DNA of 64,000 bases from Pseudomonas sp. sp1636 (GCF_030376615.1 NZ_JARRAB010000012.1:1-64000), one strand, 5' to 3'. Counted from the first letter of the stretch, positions 48,567-61,464 are shown. A program made the numbers and translations. The notes: generated from the letters alone by a model not told the origin.

Positions 48567-49793
48567 ATGGCTATCGAGATCAAAGCCCCTACTTTCCCGG
48601 AATCGGTTGCCGACGGCACCGTGGCCACTTGGCACAAGAAGCCGGGCGATGCGGTCAAGCGCGACGAACTGATCGTCGACATCGAAACCGATAAAGTCGT
48701 GATCGAAGTGCTGGCCGAGGCCGACGGCGTCCTCGCTGAAATCGTCAAGAACGAAGGCGACACCGTCCTCAGCAATGAACTGCTGGGCACCTTGAGCGAA
48801 GGGGGGGCTGCTGCTCCTGCTCCGGCTGCCGCCGCCCAAGCCGCCGCACCTGCCGTTGCCGCTGCTGCGCCGGGTGTTGCCGGTGATGAGCAGATTCTCT
48901 CGCCGGCCGCGCGTAAGTTGGCCGAAGAGAATGGCATCGACCCGAACAGCGTTGCCGGTACCGGCAAGGGCGGTCGGGTGACCAAGGAAGATGTGGTCGC
49001 TGCGGTTGAAGCCAAGAAGAATGCCCCGGCGGTTGCAGCTGTCGCCAAGCCTGCCGCCCCAGCCGCTGCCCCGGTATTAGCCGCTGGCGACCGCGTCGAG
49101 AAGCGCGTGCCGATGACTCGCTTGCGGGCCAAGGTTGCCGAGCGTCTGGTCGAAGCCCAGTCGAACATGGCGATGCTGACCACCTTCAACGAAGTCGACA
49201 TGACCGAGGTCATGGCCCTGCGTTCGAAATACAAGGATCTGTTCGAGAAGTCCCACAACGGCGTGCGCCTGGGCTTCATGTCGTTCTTCGTTAAAGCCGC
49301 CACCGAAGCGCTGAAGCGTTTCCCGGCGGTTAACGCCTCGATCGACGGCACCGACATCGTTTACCACGGCTACTCCGACATCGGCGTTGCCGTATCCAGC
49401 GACCGTGGTCTGGTGGTGCCGGTGCTGCGCAATGCCGAGCTGATGAGCCTGGCTGAAATCGAAAGCGGCATCGCGACCTTCGGCAAGAAGGCCAAAGACG
49501 GCAAGCTGTCGATCGACGATATGACCGGTGGTACGTTCACCATCACCAACGGTGGTACCTTCGGTTCGATGATGTCGACGCCGATCGTCAACCCGCCGCA
49601 AGCCGCCATCCTGGGTATGCACAATATCCTGCAGCGGCCGATGGCCATCAACGGCCAGGTGGTTATCCGTCCGATGATGTACCTGGCGTTGTCCTACGAC
49701 CACCGCCTGATCGATGGTAAGGAAGCCGTGACCTTCCTGGTAACCATCAAAAACTTGCTGGAAGACCCGGCTCGTCTGTTGCTGGACATCTAA
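48567..49793 (+). CDS. sucB: dihydrolipoyl succinyltransferase (E2)
   Basis: 408 residues. The lipoyl domain (1-78) has the lipoylation site in [13 protein letters not shown]. An Ala/Pro linker, the E3-binding domain (about 110-145, [20 protein letters not shown]) and a catalytic domain with [14 protein letters not shown] complete the protein. It is the core of the 2-oxoglutarate dehydrogenase complex. Confidence 0.98.
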   Translation: MAIEIKAPTFPESVADGTVATWHKKPGDAVKRDELIVDIETDKVVIEVLAEADGVLAEIVKNEGDTVLSNELLGTLSEGGAAAPAPAAAAQAAAPAVAAAAPGVAGDEQILSPAARKLAEENGIDPNSVAGTGKGGRVTKEDVVAAVEAKKNAPAVAAVAKPAAPAAAPVLAAGDRVEKRVPMTRLRAKVAERLVEAQSNMAMLTTFNEVDMTEVMALRSKYKDLFEKSHNGVRLGFMSFFVKAATEALKRFPAVNASIDGTDIVYHGYSDIGVAVSSDRGLVVPVLRNAELMSLAEIESGIATFGKKAKDGKLSIDDMTGGTFTITNGGTFGSMMSTPIVNPPQAAILGMHNILQRPMAINGQVVIRPMMYLALSYDHRLIDGKEAVTFLVTIKNLLEDPARLLLDI

Positions 49794-51296
<1,503 letters not shown>

Positions 51297-51315
51297 GTAG
51301 TCGTTTGTAAGTCCT

Positions 51316-51348
51316 GGCACCGGATGTTGTTTGCAATTCACCGGTGCC
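51316..51348 (+). promoter_or_regulatory. hairpin in the lpdG-sucC gap
   Basis: GGCACCGG (51316-51323) and CCGGTGCC (51341-51348) can pair, with a 17-base loop. It lies in the 208-bp gap before sucC. It may be an mRNA processing structure. Confidence 0.45.
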
Positions 51349-51504
51349 GGCGACGTTGCAAGAAGAACCACGGCGGGTTGCCCGTGCCGAGCCTGGCTCA
51401 AGCGCGGAATGCCCGGCGGACTGCTGGCAAAGGCAGTCACAGGTGGTGCGGCATCACAAGTGCAGCATCGAATGCGCAATACCTAACGAAGACGGTAGAC
51501 AAGC

Positions 51505-52670
51505 ATGAATCTCCATGAGTATCAGGGTAAGCAGCTGTTCGCTGAATACGGCCTGCCCGTATCCAAGGGCTTCGCGGTAAACACCCCGGAAGAAGCCGCA
51601 GCAGCCTGCGACAAGATTGGCGGCACTGAGTGGGTGGTTAAAGCCCAAGTGCACGCCGGCGGTCGCGGTAAAGCGGGCGGCGTGAAGCTGGTCAAGAGCA
51701 AAGAAGACGCCAAGGCCTTCGCCGCCAACTGGCTGGGCAAGCGTCTGGTGACTTACCAGACCGATGCCAACGGTCAGCCGGTTAACCAGATCCTGGTCGA
51801 GTCCTGCACCGACATCGCCAAGGAGTTGTACCTGGGCGCAGTAGTCGATCGTTCGAGCCGTCGCATCGTGTTCATGGCCTCCACCGAAGGCGGCGTGGAC
51901 ATCGAGAAGATCGCTCACGATACCCCTGAGAAAATCCTCAAAGCCACTATCGATCCGCTGGTCGGCGCACAGCCGTTCCAGGGCCGCGAACTGGCGTTCC
52001 AGTTGGGCCTGCAAGGCGATCAGATCAAGCAGTTCACCCACATCTTCGTCGGCCTGGCCAAGCTGTTCCAGGACTACGACCTGGCCCTGCTGGAAGTGAA
52101 CCCGCTGGTGATCAAGGCCGACGGCAACCTGCATTGCCTGGACGCCAAGATCAACATCGACAGCAACGCCCTGTACCGTCAGCCGAAGCTGCGCGCCATG
52201 CACGATCCGTCCCAGGACGATCCGCGCGAAGCCCATGCCGCCAAGTTCGAACTGAACTACGTGGCCCTGGAAGGCAACATCGGCTGCATGGTCAACGGTG
52301 CTGGCCTGGCCATGGGCACCATGGACATCGTCAACCTGCACGGCGGTCAGCCAGCCAACTTCCTCGACGTAGGCGGCGGCGCGACCAAAGAGCGGGTGAC
52401 CGAAGCGTTCAAGATCATCCTCTCCGACGACAACGTCAAAGCTGTTCTGGTGAACATCTTCGGCGGCATCGTGCGTTGCGACATGATTGCCGAAGGCATC
52501 ATCGGCGCGGTCAAGGAAGTCGGCGTGAAGATCCCGGTCGTGGTTCGCCTCGAAGGCAACAACGCCGACCTGGGCGCTAAAGTACTGGCTGAAAGCGGCT
52601 TGAACATCATCGCGGCAACCAGCCTGACCGACGCTGCTCAGCAAGTCGTCAAAGCTGCGGAGGGCAAGTA

Positions 52671-52671
<1 letters not shown>
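51505..52671 (+). CDS. sucC: succinyl-CoA synthetase beta subunit
   Basis: 388 residues, the standard length. The ATP-grasp domain starts [12 protein letters not shown], with [16 protein letters not shown] binding nucleotide, and the C-terminal CoA-ligase domain contains [12 protein letters not shown]. It forms an alpha2-beta2 or alpha-beta enzyme with SucD that makes ATP or GTP from succinyl-CoA. Confidence 0.98.
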
Positions 52672-53558
<887 letters not shown>

Positions 53559-53578
53559 GGCGTCTCCTGACCGACAAG

Positions 53579-53608
53579 AGGCCACCTTCGGGTGGCCTTT
53601 TGTTTTTT
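53579..53608 (+). terminator. terminator of the suc operon
   Basis: AGGCCACC-TTCG-GGTGGCCT with a stable tetraloop, followed by TTTGTTTTTTT. Confidence 0.95.
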
Positions 53609-53662
53609 TACGGCATAACAGGTCGCAGTTCATTAAGAATCCAACGAACAAGCGCTATAGGC

Positions 53663-53690
53663 TCAAGCATTGCTCGGGTGCAGTCGATAA
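53663..53690 (+). promoter_or_regulatory. sigma-28 (FliA) promoter of the chemoreceptor gene
   Basis: TCAAG, 15 bp, GTCGATAA closely matches the flagellar sigma-28 consensus. It lies 66 bp before the start codon at 53756. Confidence 0.75.
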
Positions 53691-53755
53691 CCAGGCTAGC
53701 CGCATCGAGTGTGCGTGTGTCCCCAGTCCGTTCTGCCGTTAGAGGAAGCCTGCTT

Positions 53756-55717
53756 ATGCGTTGGTTCGCCGATCTGCGGATTGCCTACAAGATTGTCATA
53801 GTGCCAGTGGTGCTGTGCACCTTGCTGATCGTGCTGGGCGTGGTCTCGTCCTTGTCGCTGCGCAGCATCGCCGAGCGGGTCGAGGTGGTGACCCTGGATC
53901 TGGGGCCGAGCCTGGATCAGGTGGCCCAGCTCACCGACAGCATGGCGCGCTTGCAGTTGTCGGTGAGCCAGTATGCGCGCAGCGGTGAGGCCGGCGCCGA
54001 GGCTCGGTTCGGCGAGCTGGATCGACGTTTAGCGCAGGCCCTGCAGCTTGCCGGCGAGCGCTTGCACGACAGCGAGCAAAGCCGCTTGCTCGAGCAGATC
54101 GATAAGTTGCGCGGCCAGTACAGCCGGCTGTTTCGTGAGCAGCTGGTGCCACTCAGCCAGCAGCGCCAGGCGCTGATCGGTGGCGAGCTGGGTGAGCATG
54201 GGCCGGCTATCGAGAAGGTCTTGTCGGCGGTGCTCAGCGATGCGCAGATGAGCTTCAACCTGGATGCGGTGTTCTATGCCAGTGCTGGCATGCGTCATTT
54301 GCTGCTCGGCAGCCAGTACCTGTATCAGTTCCTGCAAGAGAATCAGGCCGAGCAGGCCAAGGCTCTGGGCCGCGAGCTGGATAATGCCCAGAGCATGATC
54401 GGCGTGCTGCGCGACCGCAGCAGCAGTGAACGCCTGAGCGGCCAGTTGAATCAGGCTCTGGCCAGCCTGGAGCTGTATAAGGCTGCTGCGGCCCAGGTCG
54501 TCGAGTTGGTGGCCGCGCGTAACGCGACCTTGACTCAGATGAGCCAGGTCGACCCGCAGATCGCCGATCTGGCCAGCCGTTTGCAGCAAAGCCTGATGGC
54601 ATCGATGGGGGCCGCCGCCAGCGCCGCAGACGCTACCGTATCGCGGGTCAACCGCGTGCTCTGGGGCCTGGTGCTGGCGGCGGTGCTGTTCGGCGTGCTG
54701 GTGGCCTATGGCGTGGCGACTGCGCTGCTGCGTTCGCTCAGGCAGATCAACCTGATGCTGCAGGACATGGCCGAGGGCGAGGGCGACCTGACCAAGCGCC
54801 TGCCCGTCCATGGCCGCGACGACCTCGGCCAACTGGCCAGCAACTTCAATACCTTCGTCGAGAAGATCCGCGGCACCGTGGCTCAGGTGGCGCAAGCCTC
54901 GCACACCCTGGAGCGGGCCGGGGCGGATCTGCAGGCATCGGCGCAGCGGGCGCACCAGGACGTCGAGCAGCAACGCGACGAGAGTGCGCAGATCGCCTCG
55001 GCCATGACCCAGATGGCCGCCAGTGCTCAGCAGATGGCACAGAGCGCCAGCCATGGCCAGCAGTTGTCGCGCGATACGCGCCAGGCCGCCGACGACGGCC
55101 AGGCGCGGGTGCAGGGCAATCGCCAGGCCATGCACAGCCTGACCGACAAGGTCGGCCGGCTGGCCGCGGTGATCGAGTCGCTCAGTGCCGACAGCGAACG
55201 CATCGGCTCGGTGCTGGCGGTGATCCGCTCGATTGCCGAGCAGACCAACCTGCTGGCGCTCAACGCCGCCATCGAGGCGGCGCGGGCCGGGGAGCAGGGG
55301 CGCGGCTTCGCCGTGGTGGCCGACGAAGTACGCAATCTGGCCCAGCGCACCCAGGCGTCGACCGAGGAGATCGAGGCGATCATCCAGGCGCTGCAAGCAC
55401 GCAGTCAGTCCTCCATCGAGATGATGGGCGATAGCCAGCAAGCGGTGGAGTTGGCCAGTGACAGTGCCGAGCAGACGAGCTCCGCGCTGCAACGGATCAC
55501 CGCGGCGGTGGATGCCATCGACCAGAATATCCAGCAGATGGCCGCGGCAGCCGCCGAGCAGGCCAAGGTGGCGGAGGAGGTGGGCAGCGGCGTGGTGCGG
55601 GCCAACGGTATCAGCGAGGACACCTATGCCACCGTCGAGCAAACCCGCGCCGCGGCGCAGAGCATCGCCGAACTGGAGAGCCGGCTAAGCGGGCTGATCG
55701 AGCAGTTCCAGACCTGA
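53756..55717 (+). CDS. methyl-accepting chemotaxis protein
   Basis: 653 residues. TM1 (about 12-35) is followed by a helical periplasmic domain of about 260 residues, TM2 (about 300-325, [20 protein letters not shown]), a HAMP domain and a cytoplasmic signalling domain with the tip [20 protein letters not shown]. The ligand is unknown. I chose the ATG at 53756 because AGAGGAAG precedes it; the upstream open frame has no receptor sequence. It is inserted between sucD and braB, which I recall as adjacent in P. aeruginosa. Confidence 0.93.
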   Translation: MRWFADLRIAYKIVIVPVVLCTLLIVLGVVSSLSLRSIAERVEVVTLDLGPSLDQVAQLTDSMARLQLSVSQYARSGEAGAEARFGELDRRLAQALQLAGERLHDSEQSRLLEQIDKLRGQYSRLFREQLVPLSQQRQALIGGELGEHGPAIEKVLSAVLSDAQMSFNLDAVFYASAGMRHLLLGSQYLYQFLQENQAEQAKALGRELDNAQSMIGVLRDRSSSERLSGQLNQALASLELYKAAAAQVVELVAARNATLTQMSQVDPQIADLASRLQQSLMASMGAAASAADATVSRVNRVLWGLVLAAVLFGVLVAYGVATALLRSLRQINLMLQDMAEGEGDLTKRLPVHGRDDLGQLASNFNTFVEKIRGTVAQVAQASHTLERAGADLQASAQRAHQDVEQQRDESAQIASAMTQMAASAQQMAQSASHGQQLSRDTRQAADDGQARVQGNRQAMHSLTDKVGRLAAVIESLSADSERIGSVLAVIRSIAEQTNLLALNAAIEAARAGEQGRGFAVVADEVRNLAQRTQASTEEIEAIIQALQARSQSSIEMMGDSQQAVELASDSAEQTSSALQRITAAVDAIDQNIQQMAAAAAEQAKVAEEVGSGVVRANGISEDTYATVEQTRAAAQSIAELESRLSGLIEQFQT

Positions 55718-56164
55718 GACTGCCGGGGTGGCGCCCCGCGAACCGTGCGGCACTCCAGCCCTGGGGCCTGAGCGGTAGCGGCTGCGGGTCAAGTTATATA
55801 AATGCGACATCGAATGCCGTTCGCTCGACGCCGCGACTGGCGTCGGTCGCTTGCTGCGAACCATTGCTTTAAGGTGCCGGCGCCAGCCTTGGGGCTGAGT
55901 GGCTTGGCCATTGTGGCTGTCCAGGAGTCTGTCGGAGTTAGCGCTGTTCTACTGCGCAAAAGCCACAGCCTTTGGTTGCGGGGGCTATTTTTGCTGCTCG
56001 TTCTCGTTAAGTAGCCGGTTATTCGCCGCGAAAGATCGATAAAGATCAATGCAAGCTGACTCAAATCGGGCTTGCCCTCGCGACGCACGATCAAGTTCGA
56101 CAGACTCCCGGCCGACGGGCCGCCGCACCTTCTCAAGAATTTCTACTTCGGTACTACCCTGCCA
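55718..56164. other. 447-bp gap before braB
   Basis: I find no gene or clear repeat. It probably contains the braB promoter and a long leader. The open frames within it have no recognisable sequence. Confidence 0.4.
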
Positions 56165-57478
56165 ATGAATGTGTTGAAAAAACTGGATCTCCTGGCCCTT
56201 GGCTTCATGACCTTCGCCCTGTTTCTGGGCGCCGGCAACATCATCTTCCCCCCCAGTGCCGGTCTGGCGGCGGGCGAGAGTATTGGCCTGGCGGCGTTGG
56301 GTTTCCTGCTTACCGGTGTCGGCTTGCCGTTGCTCACCATCGTCGCCCTGGCCCGTGTCGGCGGCGGCATGGCGCTGCTCACCGCGCCTTTGGGCATGCG
56401 TGCCGGAGTGCTGTTCGCGGTAACGGTCTACCTGGCCATCGGCCCGCTGTTCGCCACGCCGCGAACCGCGGTGGTGTCGTTCGAGATGGCAGCGGCACCG
56501 TTTACCGGCAATTCGGAGCGGCCGCTGCTGATCTACACCCTGGCGTATTTCGCGGCGGTGTTGTTTCTCTCGCTTAACCCGGGGCAGTTGGTCAATCGCA
56601 TCGGTAAATTCATTGCGCCGATGCTGTTGGCGGCACTCCTGGTGCTGGGTGGTGCGGCATTGCTGATGCCTGCTGGCGAGATTGGCCTGGTTGCCGCGGA
56701 CTATCAGTCAGCGCCTTTCGTCCAGGGCTTCCTGCAAGGCTACCTGACCATGGACACCCTGGGCGCGCTGGTGTTCGGCATCGTGATTGCCACGGCCATC
56801 CGCGATCGGGGCGTGACCGACGGCGCGCTGATCACCCGTTATTCGGTGATTGCCGGGCTGATTGCGGCCATTGGATTGTCGTTGGTGTACCTGGCACTGT
56901 TCTATCTGGGGGCGACCAGCCAGGGCATTGCCGGTGAAGCGCAGAATGGCGTGCAGGTGCTCACCGCCTATGTCCAGTACACCTTCGGCACCGCCGGCAG
57001 TCTGCTGCTGGCCGTGGTTATCACCCTGGCCTGCCTGACCACCGCGGTGGGCCTGCTGACCGCCTGCGGCGAGTTTTTCAGCAGCCTGTTGCCGGTGTCC
57101 TACCGAGTGGTGGTGGTGGTGTTCGGTTTGTTCAGTCTGCTGGTGGCCAATCAGGGGTTGACCCAGTTGATCAGCATTTCGGTGCCGGTGTTGGTGGGGC
57201 TCTATCCGCTGGCTATCGTGCTGGTGGCATTGAACCTGCTGGATAATCTGTGGTTGTCGTCGCCTCGGGTGTTCGTCCCGGTGATGACGGTGACCCTGAT
57301 TTTCGGAGTGGCCGATGGTTTCGCCGCGGCGGGCTTCAGCCACTTGCTGCCGGCAGTGTTCAGCGACCTCCCGTTGGCCGAGCAGAGTCTGGGTTGGTTG
57401 CTGCCCGTGTTGCTGGCCGTGTTGCTGGCGGCCGCGTTCGATCGCACCTTGGGCCGGCCGCGAGCAGTAGCCGCTTGA
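56165..57478 (+). CDS. braB: branched-chain amino acid transporter (BrnQ/LIVCS family)
   Basis: 437 residues with about 12 transmembrane helices. The N-terminal FALFLGAGNIIFPPSAGLAA is the LIVCS family signature. The length equals P. aeruginosa BraB and BraZ. Its place after the suc genes fits BraB, a sodium-coupled carrier for Leu, Ile and Val. I start at MNVLKKLDLL (56165); the longer frame lacks a ribosome site and adds a hydrophilic extension. Confidence 0.92.
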   Translation: MNVLKKLDLLALGFMTFALFLGAGNIIFPPSAGLAAGESIGLAALGFLLTGVGLPLLTIVALARVGGGMALLTAPLGMRAGVLFAVTVYLAIGPLFATPRTAVVSFEMAAAPFTGNSERPLLIYTLAYFAAVLFLSLNPGQLVNRIGKFIAPMLLAALLVLGGAALLMPAGEIGLVAADYQSAPFVQGFLQGYLTMDTLGALVFGIVIATAIRDRGVTDGALITRYSVIAGLIAAIGLSLVYLALFYLGATSQGIAGEAQNGVQVLTAYVQYTFGTAGSLLLAVVITLACLTTAVGLLTACGEFFSSLLPVSYRVVVVVFGLFSLLVANQGLTQLISISVPVLVGLYPLAIVLVALNLLDNLWLSSPRVFVPVMTVTLIFGVADGFAAAGFSHLLPAVFSDLPLAEQSLGWLLPVLLAVLLAAAFDRTLGRPRAVAA

Positions 57479-57494
57479 CCCTGATCTGACGCCG

Positions 57495-57522
57495 AGGCCG
57501 CCGCTACAGGCGGCCTTTTTGT
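57495..57522 (+). terminator. terminator of braB
   Basis: AGGCCGCC-GCTACA-GGCGGCCT followed by a T run. Confidence 0.88.
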
Positions 57523-57578
57523 TGGCCTGTGTCAGGCCAGGGCTGGCTATAATCGGCGCGGGCCAACAAGGAGTCCCC

Positions 57579-58313
57579 ATGCCGATCGATGACTATTACC
57601 TGGCGCACCTGCTAGCCGTTTGCTGGTTCGTGATCTGTTGGGCCGGATACAATCGCTACGCGCTGTTCAAAGGGCGCAGCACACCCTGTCTGGCCAGTGT
57701 GCTGCATCTTTACCGCGAGGACTGGATGCGCCGCATGTTGCTGCGCGAGAACCGCATCGCCGATGCCAGCGTGATCGGTAACCTGGAGCGCAACGCCTCG
57801 TTTTTCGCCTCCAGTACCCTGCTCATCCTCGCCGGTATCCTTACCGTCCTGGGCGCCTCCGAGCGTGCGGTATCGCTGTTGGCGGACTTGCCCTTCGTGC
57901 AGGCGGCCAGTCGCGAGATGTCCGAGGTCAAGTTGTTGAGCCTGGGGGTGGTGTTCGTCTATGCCTTCTTCACCTTCAGTTGGTGCATGCGTCAGTACAA
58001 CTTCGCGGCGGTGCTGGTTGGCTCGGCGCCGATGGCCGGCGAACGGCATGTTACCGAACAGGAACGCAAGGCCTTCGCCGAACGCACGGCGCGGGTGATC
58101 TCGATGGCGGCCAACCAGTTCAACTACGGTTTGCGGGCCTATTACTTCGGCATGGCGATTCTTTCATGGTTTATCAATCCCTGGTTTTTTATGGTGGTAA
58201 CCGCCGGCGTGGTGTTGGTGCTTTATCGTCGTGAGTTCCATTCCGATGTATTGGAAGTGATGGTCTATACCCAGACTACGATGGCCGAGCCGGCCAAGGA
58301 AAAACGCGAATGA
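57579..58313 (+). CDS. DUF599 membrane protein
   Basis: 244 residues with about four transmembrane helices. The conserved NLERNASFFASSTLLILAG and QFNYGLRAYYF segments match DUF599. Function unknown. The start at 57579 has AAGGAG upstream and a TATAAT box at 57548-57553. It overlaps the MAPEG gene by 4 bp. Confidence 0.88.
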   Translation: MPIDDYYLAHLLAVCWFVICWAGYNRYALFKGRSTPCLASVLHLYREDWMRRMLLRENRIADASVIGNLERNASFFASSTLLILAGILTVLGASERAVSLLADLPFVQAASREMSEVKLLSLGVVFVYAFFTFSWCMRQYNFAAVLVGSAPMAGERHVTEQERKAFAERTARVISMAANQFNYGLRAYYFGMAILSWFINPWFFMVVTAGVVLVLYRREFHSDVLEVMVYTQTTMAEPAKEKRE

Positions 58314-58699
58314 GCTTGCCATTCTGGTCCGTCTTTATCAGTGCGTTGTTGATTTTTCTGGCCAAGGCGCCAGTGGCCAGAGCCATGCAGCAGGAGAGCG
58401 GGGCCTATGACAATCATCAGCCGCGCAGCCAGCAAGCCCGCTTGACGGGGTTCGGGGCGCGGGCTTTGGCAGCCCATCTGAACAGTTTCGAGGCATTCCC
58501 GCTGTTTGCCGTCGGCGTGCTGATGGCCCATGTCACCCAGACTCATGGGCTGCTGGTGGATGTGCTAGCGGTGACTTTTGTTATCTCGCGGGTGCTGTAT
58601 CTGCTGTTCTATTGGGCGGATATGCACTGGCAGCGCAGCCTGGTGTGGGGGCTGGGTTTGCTGTGCAGCCTGTTGCTGATGCTCGCTCCGGCCTTATAG
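58310..58699 (+). CDS. MAPEG family membrane protein
   Basis: 129 residues with four transmembrane helices. The RLTGFGARALAAHLNSFEAF segment and the following helices fit bacterial MAPEG (glutathione-related/eicosanoid-like) proteins. The role is unknown. Its ATGA start overlaps the DUF599 gene stop. Confidence 0.88.
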   Translation: MSLPFWSVFISALLIFLAKAPVARAMQQESGAYDNHQPRSQQARLTGFGARALAAHLNSFEAFPLFAVGVLMAHVTQTHGLLVDVLAVTFVISRVLYLLFYWADMHWQRSLVWGLGLLCSLLLMLAPAL

Positions 58700-58702
58700 G
58701 GC

Positions 58703-58735
58703 ACAGCAAGACCCGTTTAATTCGGGCCTTGCTGT
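58703..58735. terminator. convergent terminator hairpin
   Basis: ACAGCAAG/CTTGCTGT extended by CCCG/CGGG forms a stem between two convergent genes. T runs are weak, so it may work poorly as an intrinsic terminator. Confidence 0.6.
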
Positions 58736-58747
58736 GTTGCGGGGTTG

Positions 58748-59038
58748 TTACTGGCCGTCAAGGCTGTCTTTGAGTTCGTCCCCGGCCTCTTTGATCGCGT
58801 CGGCGGCGTCATCCGCTGCCGCTTCAATTTTTTCACCGGTGGTAGGTTCCGAGCCCATCACTTCATCCGCTTTCTGCTTGATCGCCTCAGCGCTATCTTC
58901 GGCCGCGTCGCCCATGGATTCAGCTGCTTGCGAAACGGACTCCTGAGCCGATTTCATCTTGTCTTCCGGAGTTTCTTCACAGGCTGCCAGGGCCAGAACG
59001 GCCGCGAGCAGCAGGGCATAGGTAAATGGCTTTTGCAC
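58748..59038 (-). CDS. small Ala/Glu-rich lipoprotein
   Basis: 96 residues starting at a GTG (59038), with AAGGAG 8 bases upstream. The signal peptide ends in LAAC, with lipidation at Cys20. The mature part is one long amphipathic acidic helix with repeated AxEA/ADDAA units, probably a coiled coil. It resembles small envelope-stress lipoproteins of pseudomonads. Function unknown. Confidence 0.8.
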   Translation of the reverse strand: MQKPFTYALLLAAVLALAACEETPEDKMKSAQESVSQAAESMGDAAEDSAEAIKQKADEVMGSEPTTGEKIEAAADDAADAIKEAGDELKDSLDGQ

Positions 59039-59222
59039 GATAGGTACTCCTTGTGGACATTTATGATGGCTGGGTTGCCCCAGACATGGCCCATTCGAGC
59101 ATGGCCCGTTCAACGAAGTTCCCTGGCAATTGCCAGTTAATCAGCGCTGCTGCGGCAATGTGCCGGGGGCGGCGGAGGCGCTATCATGCGCGCCCTTTTT
59201 GCCGCTGTGGTGGATCGAATCG

Positions 59223-59699
59223 ATGAGCAATACCCACATTCTCGAGCGTGCGCAGCGATTTTTGGCGGCGCTGCGCCATTGCCAGGTGCTCGCTATCCAG
59301 GTGCATGACGCCAACCCCCTCGGTTTGACCCTGCGTTTGCCCTATAGCCAGCAGATAGTCGGCGATCCGGAGTCCGGGGTGATTCACGGTGGTGCGATCA
59401 CCACCCTGATGGATACCACCTGTGGCATTTCCACCGTCTGCGTGCTGGCTGAGCTCGAGGTCTGTCCGACCCTCGACCTGCGTATCGACTACATGCATCC
59501 GGCCGAACCGAACAAGGACGTGTTCGGTTTTGCCGAATGCTACCGGGTTACGCCGAACATCATCTTTACCCGTGGGTTTGCCTATCAGGACGACCCGGCG
59601 CAGCCGATTGCCCACGTGGTTGGGACTTTCATGCGCATGGGCAAAGGCGTAGCGGGCGCCACACAGCTCAAGGGTGCCATTCAAGGGGGTGATGCATGA
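59223..59699 (+). CDS. PaaI-family hotdog thioesterase (1)
   Basis: 158 residues. The hotdog motif is GVIHGGAITTLMDTTCGIS, followed by the strand TLDLRIDYMHPAEPNKDV. It probably hydrolyses an acyl-CoA. Its last four bases overlap the start of a second member of the same family, suggesting a tandem duplication or a heteromeric pair. Confidence 0.9.
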   Translation: MSNTHILERAQRFLAALRHCQVLAIQVHDANPLGLTLRLPYSQQIVGDPESGVIHGGAITTLMDTTCGISTVCVLAELEVCPTLDLRIDYMHPAEPNKDVFGFAECYRVTPNIIFTRGFAYQDDPAQPIAHVVGTFMRMGKGVAGATQLKGAIQGGDA

Positions 59700-60142
59700 G
59701 CGAATTGCAGCTCAAACAGTTGGTCTGCCAGGCGCATGAAAGTGGCAATTACGACCCGCTGCTCGACCTGATGCCCTACGCCAAACTGCTCGGCATGCAA
59801 TGCCTGCGTCTGGGCGAAGACATGGTCTTCCGCTTGCCGGCCAACCAGGACAATATTGGTAACCCAATCCTGCCGGCGCTGCACGGCGGGGTGCTTGCCG
59901 GGTTCATGGAACATGCCGCCATGCTCCATCTGTTGATGTTCATGGGCATTCCACATTTGCCGAAAATCATCGACTTCTCGATAGATTACCTGCGCGCCGG
60001 TCATTATCGTGACAGCTATGCCCAATGCCAGGTGTGGCGACAAGGTCGACGCGTCGCCAACGTGGCAATCACGGCCTGGCAAACCAACCAAACCGAGCCC
60101 ATCGCCACGGCCCGTGCACACTTCAAGGTCGATGAGCCTTGA
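59696..60142 (+). CDS. PaaI-family hotdog thioesterase (2)
   Basis: 148 residues. The corresponding motif is LHGGVLAGFMEHAAMLHL and the strand IIDFSIDYLRAGHYRD. The active-site Asp of the first gene (LMDTT) is replaced by Glu (FMEHA). Start overlaps the previous stop (ATGA), so the two are translationally coupled. Confidence 0.88.
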   Translation: MSELQLKQLVCQAHESGNYDPLLDLMPYAKLLGMQCLRLGEDMVFRLPANQDNIGNPILPALHGGVLAGFMEHAAMLHLLMFMGIPHLPKIIDFSIDYLRAGHYRDSYAQCQVWRQGRRVANVAITAWQTNQTEPIATARAHFKVDEP

Positions 60143-60193
60143 AGGCTGCCACGGCCGTCAACTCGACTCGGCACATCTACTAAGGAATTCTGA

Positions 60194-61441
60194 ATGGATG
60201 CGTTGCTGATCCTCGGTGGCTTGTTGCTGATTCTGGCCGGCCTGGTCTGGCTGGTGGTGCGCGCCTTTGGCACGGGGTTGCTGTGGGGCTGGGCGAGTCT
60301 GCTGCCGCCGTTTACCCTGCTGTATGTGTTGCGCCACTGGCGCAGTGCGCGCCAGGCGCTGGGCCTTAGCGCCCTGGGGTTTATCCCGCTGGTCGTCGGC
60401 TTGACCCTGCTTGCCAGTCAGGATTCGCAGCGCCTGCAGGCGCTGATCAGTTTGCAGTGGCTCAAGCCCGAGGTGCAGGCTCCGACTGAGTTGTCCATCG
60501 AGTTGCATGGTGAGTTGCATGGCCAGCCTTTTCTGCCGCAGCAGGGCGAGTTGCTCGGCAACGTCCTCAGCCTGCGCGAAGGCCAGGATTTTTTTGCCCG
60601 CCGCGAATTGGTCATCCGTCTGCCGCAGCCCGTGACGGGTGCCTTGCGCCTTGACGTGTTGCCCGGCGACCAAGGCCCGCTGCCGGAAATCGAGGTCAGC
60701 TGGTTGCTGCCGGAGCAGGAACTGCCCGAGGCGCGTCGACTCAGTCGCGGCTACACCCTGCACCTGAACCTGCAACCTGTGCCGCCGAACAAACTGGCTG
60801 GCGATTTCCATCTGGTGTTGCCGACGCAATTCAAGACCACCCTGAGCGGCAAGGTTGAGTTGTTCCGTGATGGTTTGCGCTATCGCGACGGCATGGTCGA
60901 CCGGCATGTCGACTCGAGCGATACCCTGGCCTATGTGATCAAGGACTATCTGCAGCGGCGTTTCGCCAGCCGTGCGGTGTACCTGGGCGACTTGCCCGCA
61001 GTGACGCTGCCGGCGGATAGCCTCGAGCTGACAGTCGAGGCGCAGATCAACGGGCAAGCGCAGCGTCTGCCCATTCGCCTGGACAAAACCGAGGCGCGCG
61101 GCTGGGCGGTTGCGGCCGATCACTTTGCCCCATTAGCCGAGCGGGCGGCGCCAGCGCCACAGGCGGCCGCGTCAGTTGGGACGGCGAGCGGCGAGCGGGT
61201 CAGCCGTCCGCTGGATCGGCGCCTGCGCTTTAGCCTCGAAGGTCTGTTGCGCAACCCAAGCCGCTACGCGAACCTGAACATGCGGGTGTTGACCGTGCGC
61301 GGCAGTACGGCCGAGGGCCGTTTTCAGGGGGTCGACCAGCAGGGGCGTATTCTCATCCGTCAGCGCTTGAGCGGTGCGGGCGTGGTCAGCTACGCCCTGC
61401 ATCCTGAGGAAGTCGGCAAGATCGAGCTACTGGAACCCTGA
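60194..61441 (+). CDS. conserved membrane protein (PA1595-like)
   Basis: 415 residues. Three hydrophobic segments lie in the first 75 residues (LLILGGLLLILAGLVWLVV first), followed by a long extracytoplasmic region of beta character and a C-terminal 60 residues with the LNMRVLTVRGSTAEGRFQGV segment. Its position between the thioesterases and htpG is the one I recall for PA1595. It is sometimes labelled an MFS protein, which its three helices do not support. Function unknown. Confidence 0.8.
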   Translation: MDALLILGGLLLILAGLVWLVVRAFGTGLLWGWASLLPPFTLLYVLRHWRSARQALGLSALGFIPLVVGLTLLASQDSQRLQALISLQWLKPEVQAPTELSIELHGELHGQPFLPQQGELLGNVLSLREGQDFFARRELVIRLPQPVTGALRLDVLPGDQGPLPEIEVSWLLPEQELPEARRLSRGYTLHLNLQPVPPNKLAGDFHLVLPTQFKTTLSGKVELFRDGLRYRDGMVDRHVDSSDTLAYVIKDYLQRRFASRAVYLGDLPAVTLPADSLELTVEAQINGQAQRLPIRLDKTEARGWAVAADHFAPLAERAAPAPQAAASVGTASGERVSRPLDRRLRFSLEGLLRNPSRYANLNMRVLTVRGSTAEGRFQGVDQQGRILIRQRLSGAGVVSYALHPEEVGKIELLEP

Positions 61442-61464
61442 ACCCTTGTCGTGACAGGCAACTA

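Noticed and set aside
45707..49357. 1216-codon open frame on the minus strand across sucA and sucB
   Set aside because: It is antisense to two clear TCA genes, has no recognisable domain, and such frames are expected opposite GC-rich coding sequence.
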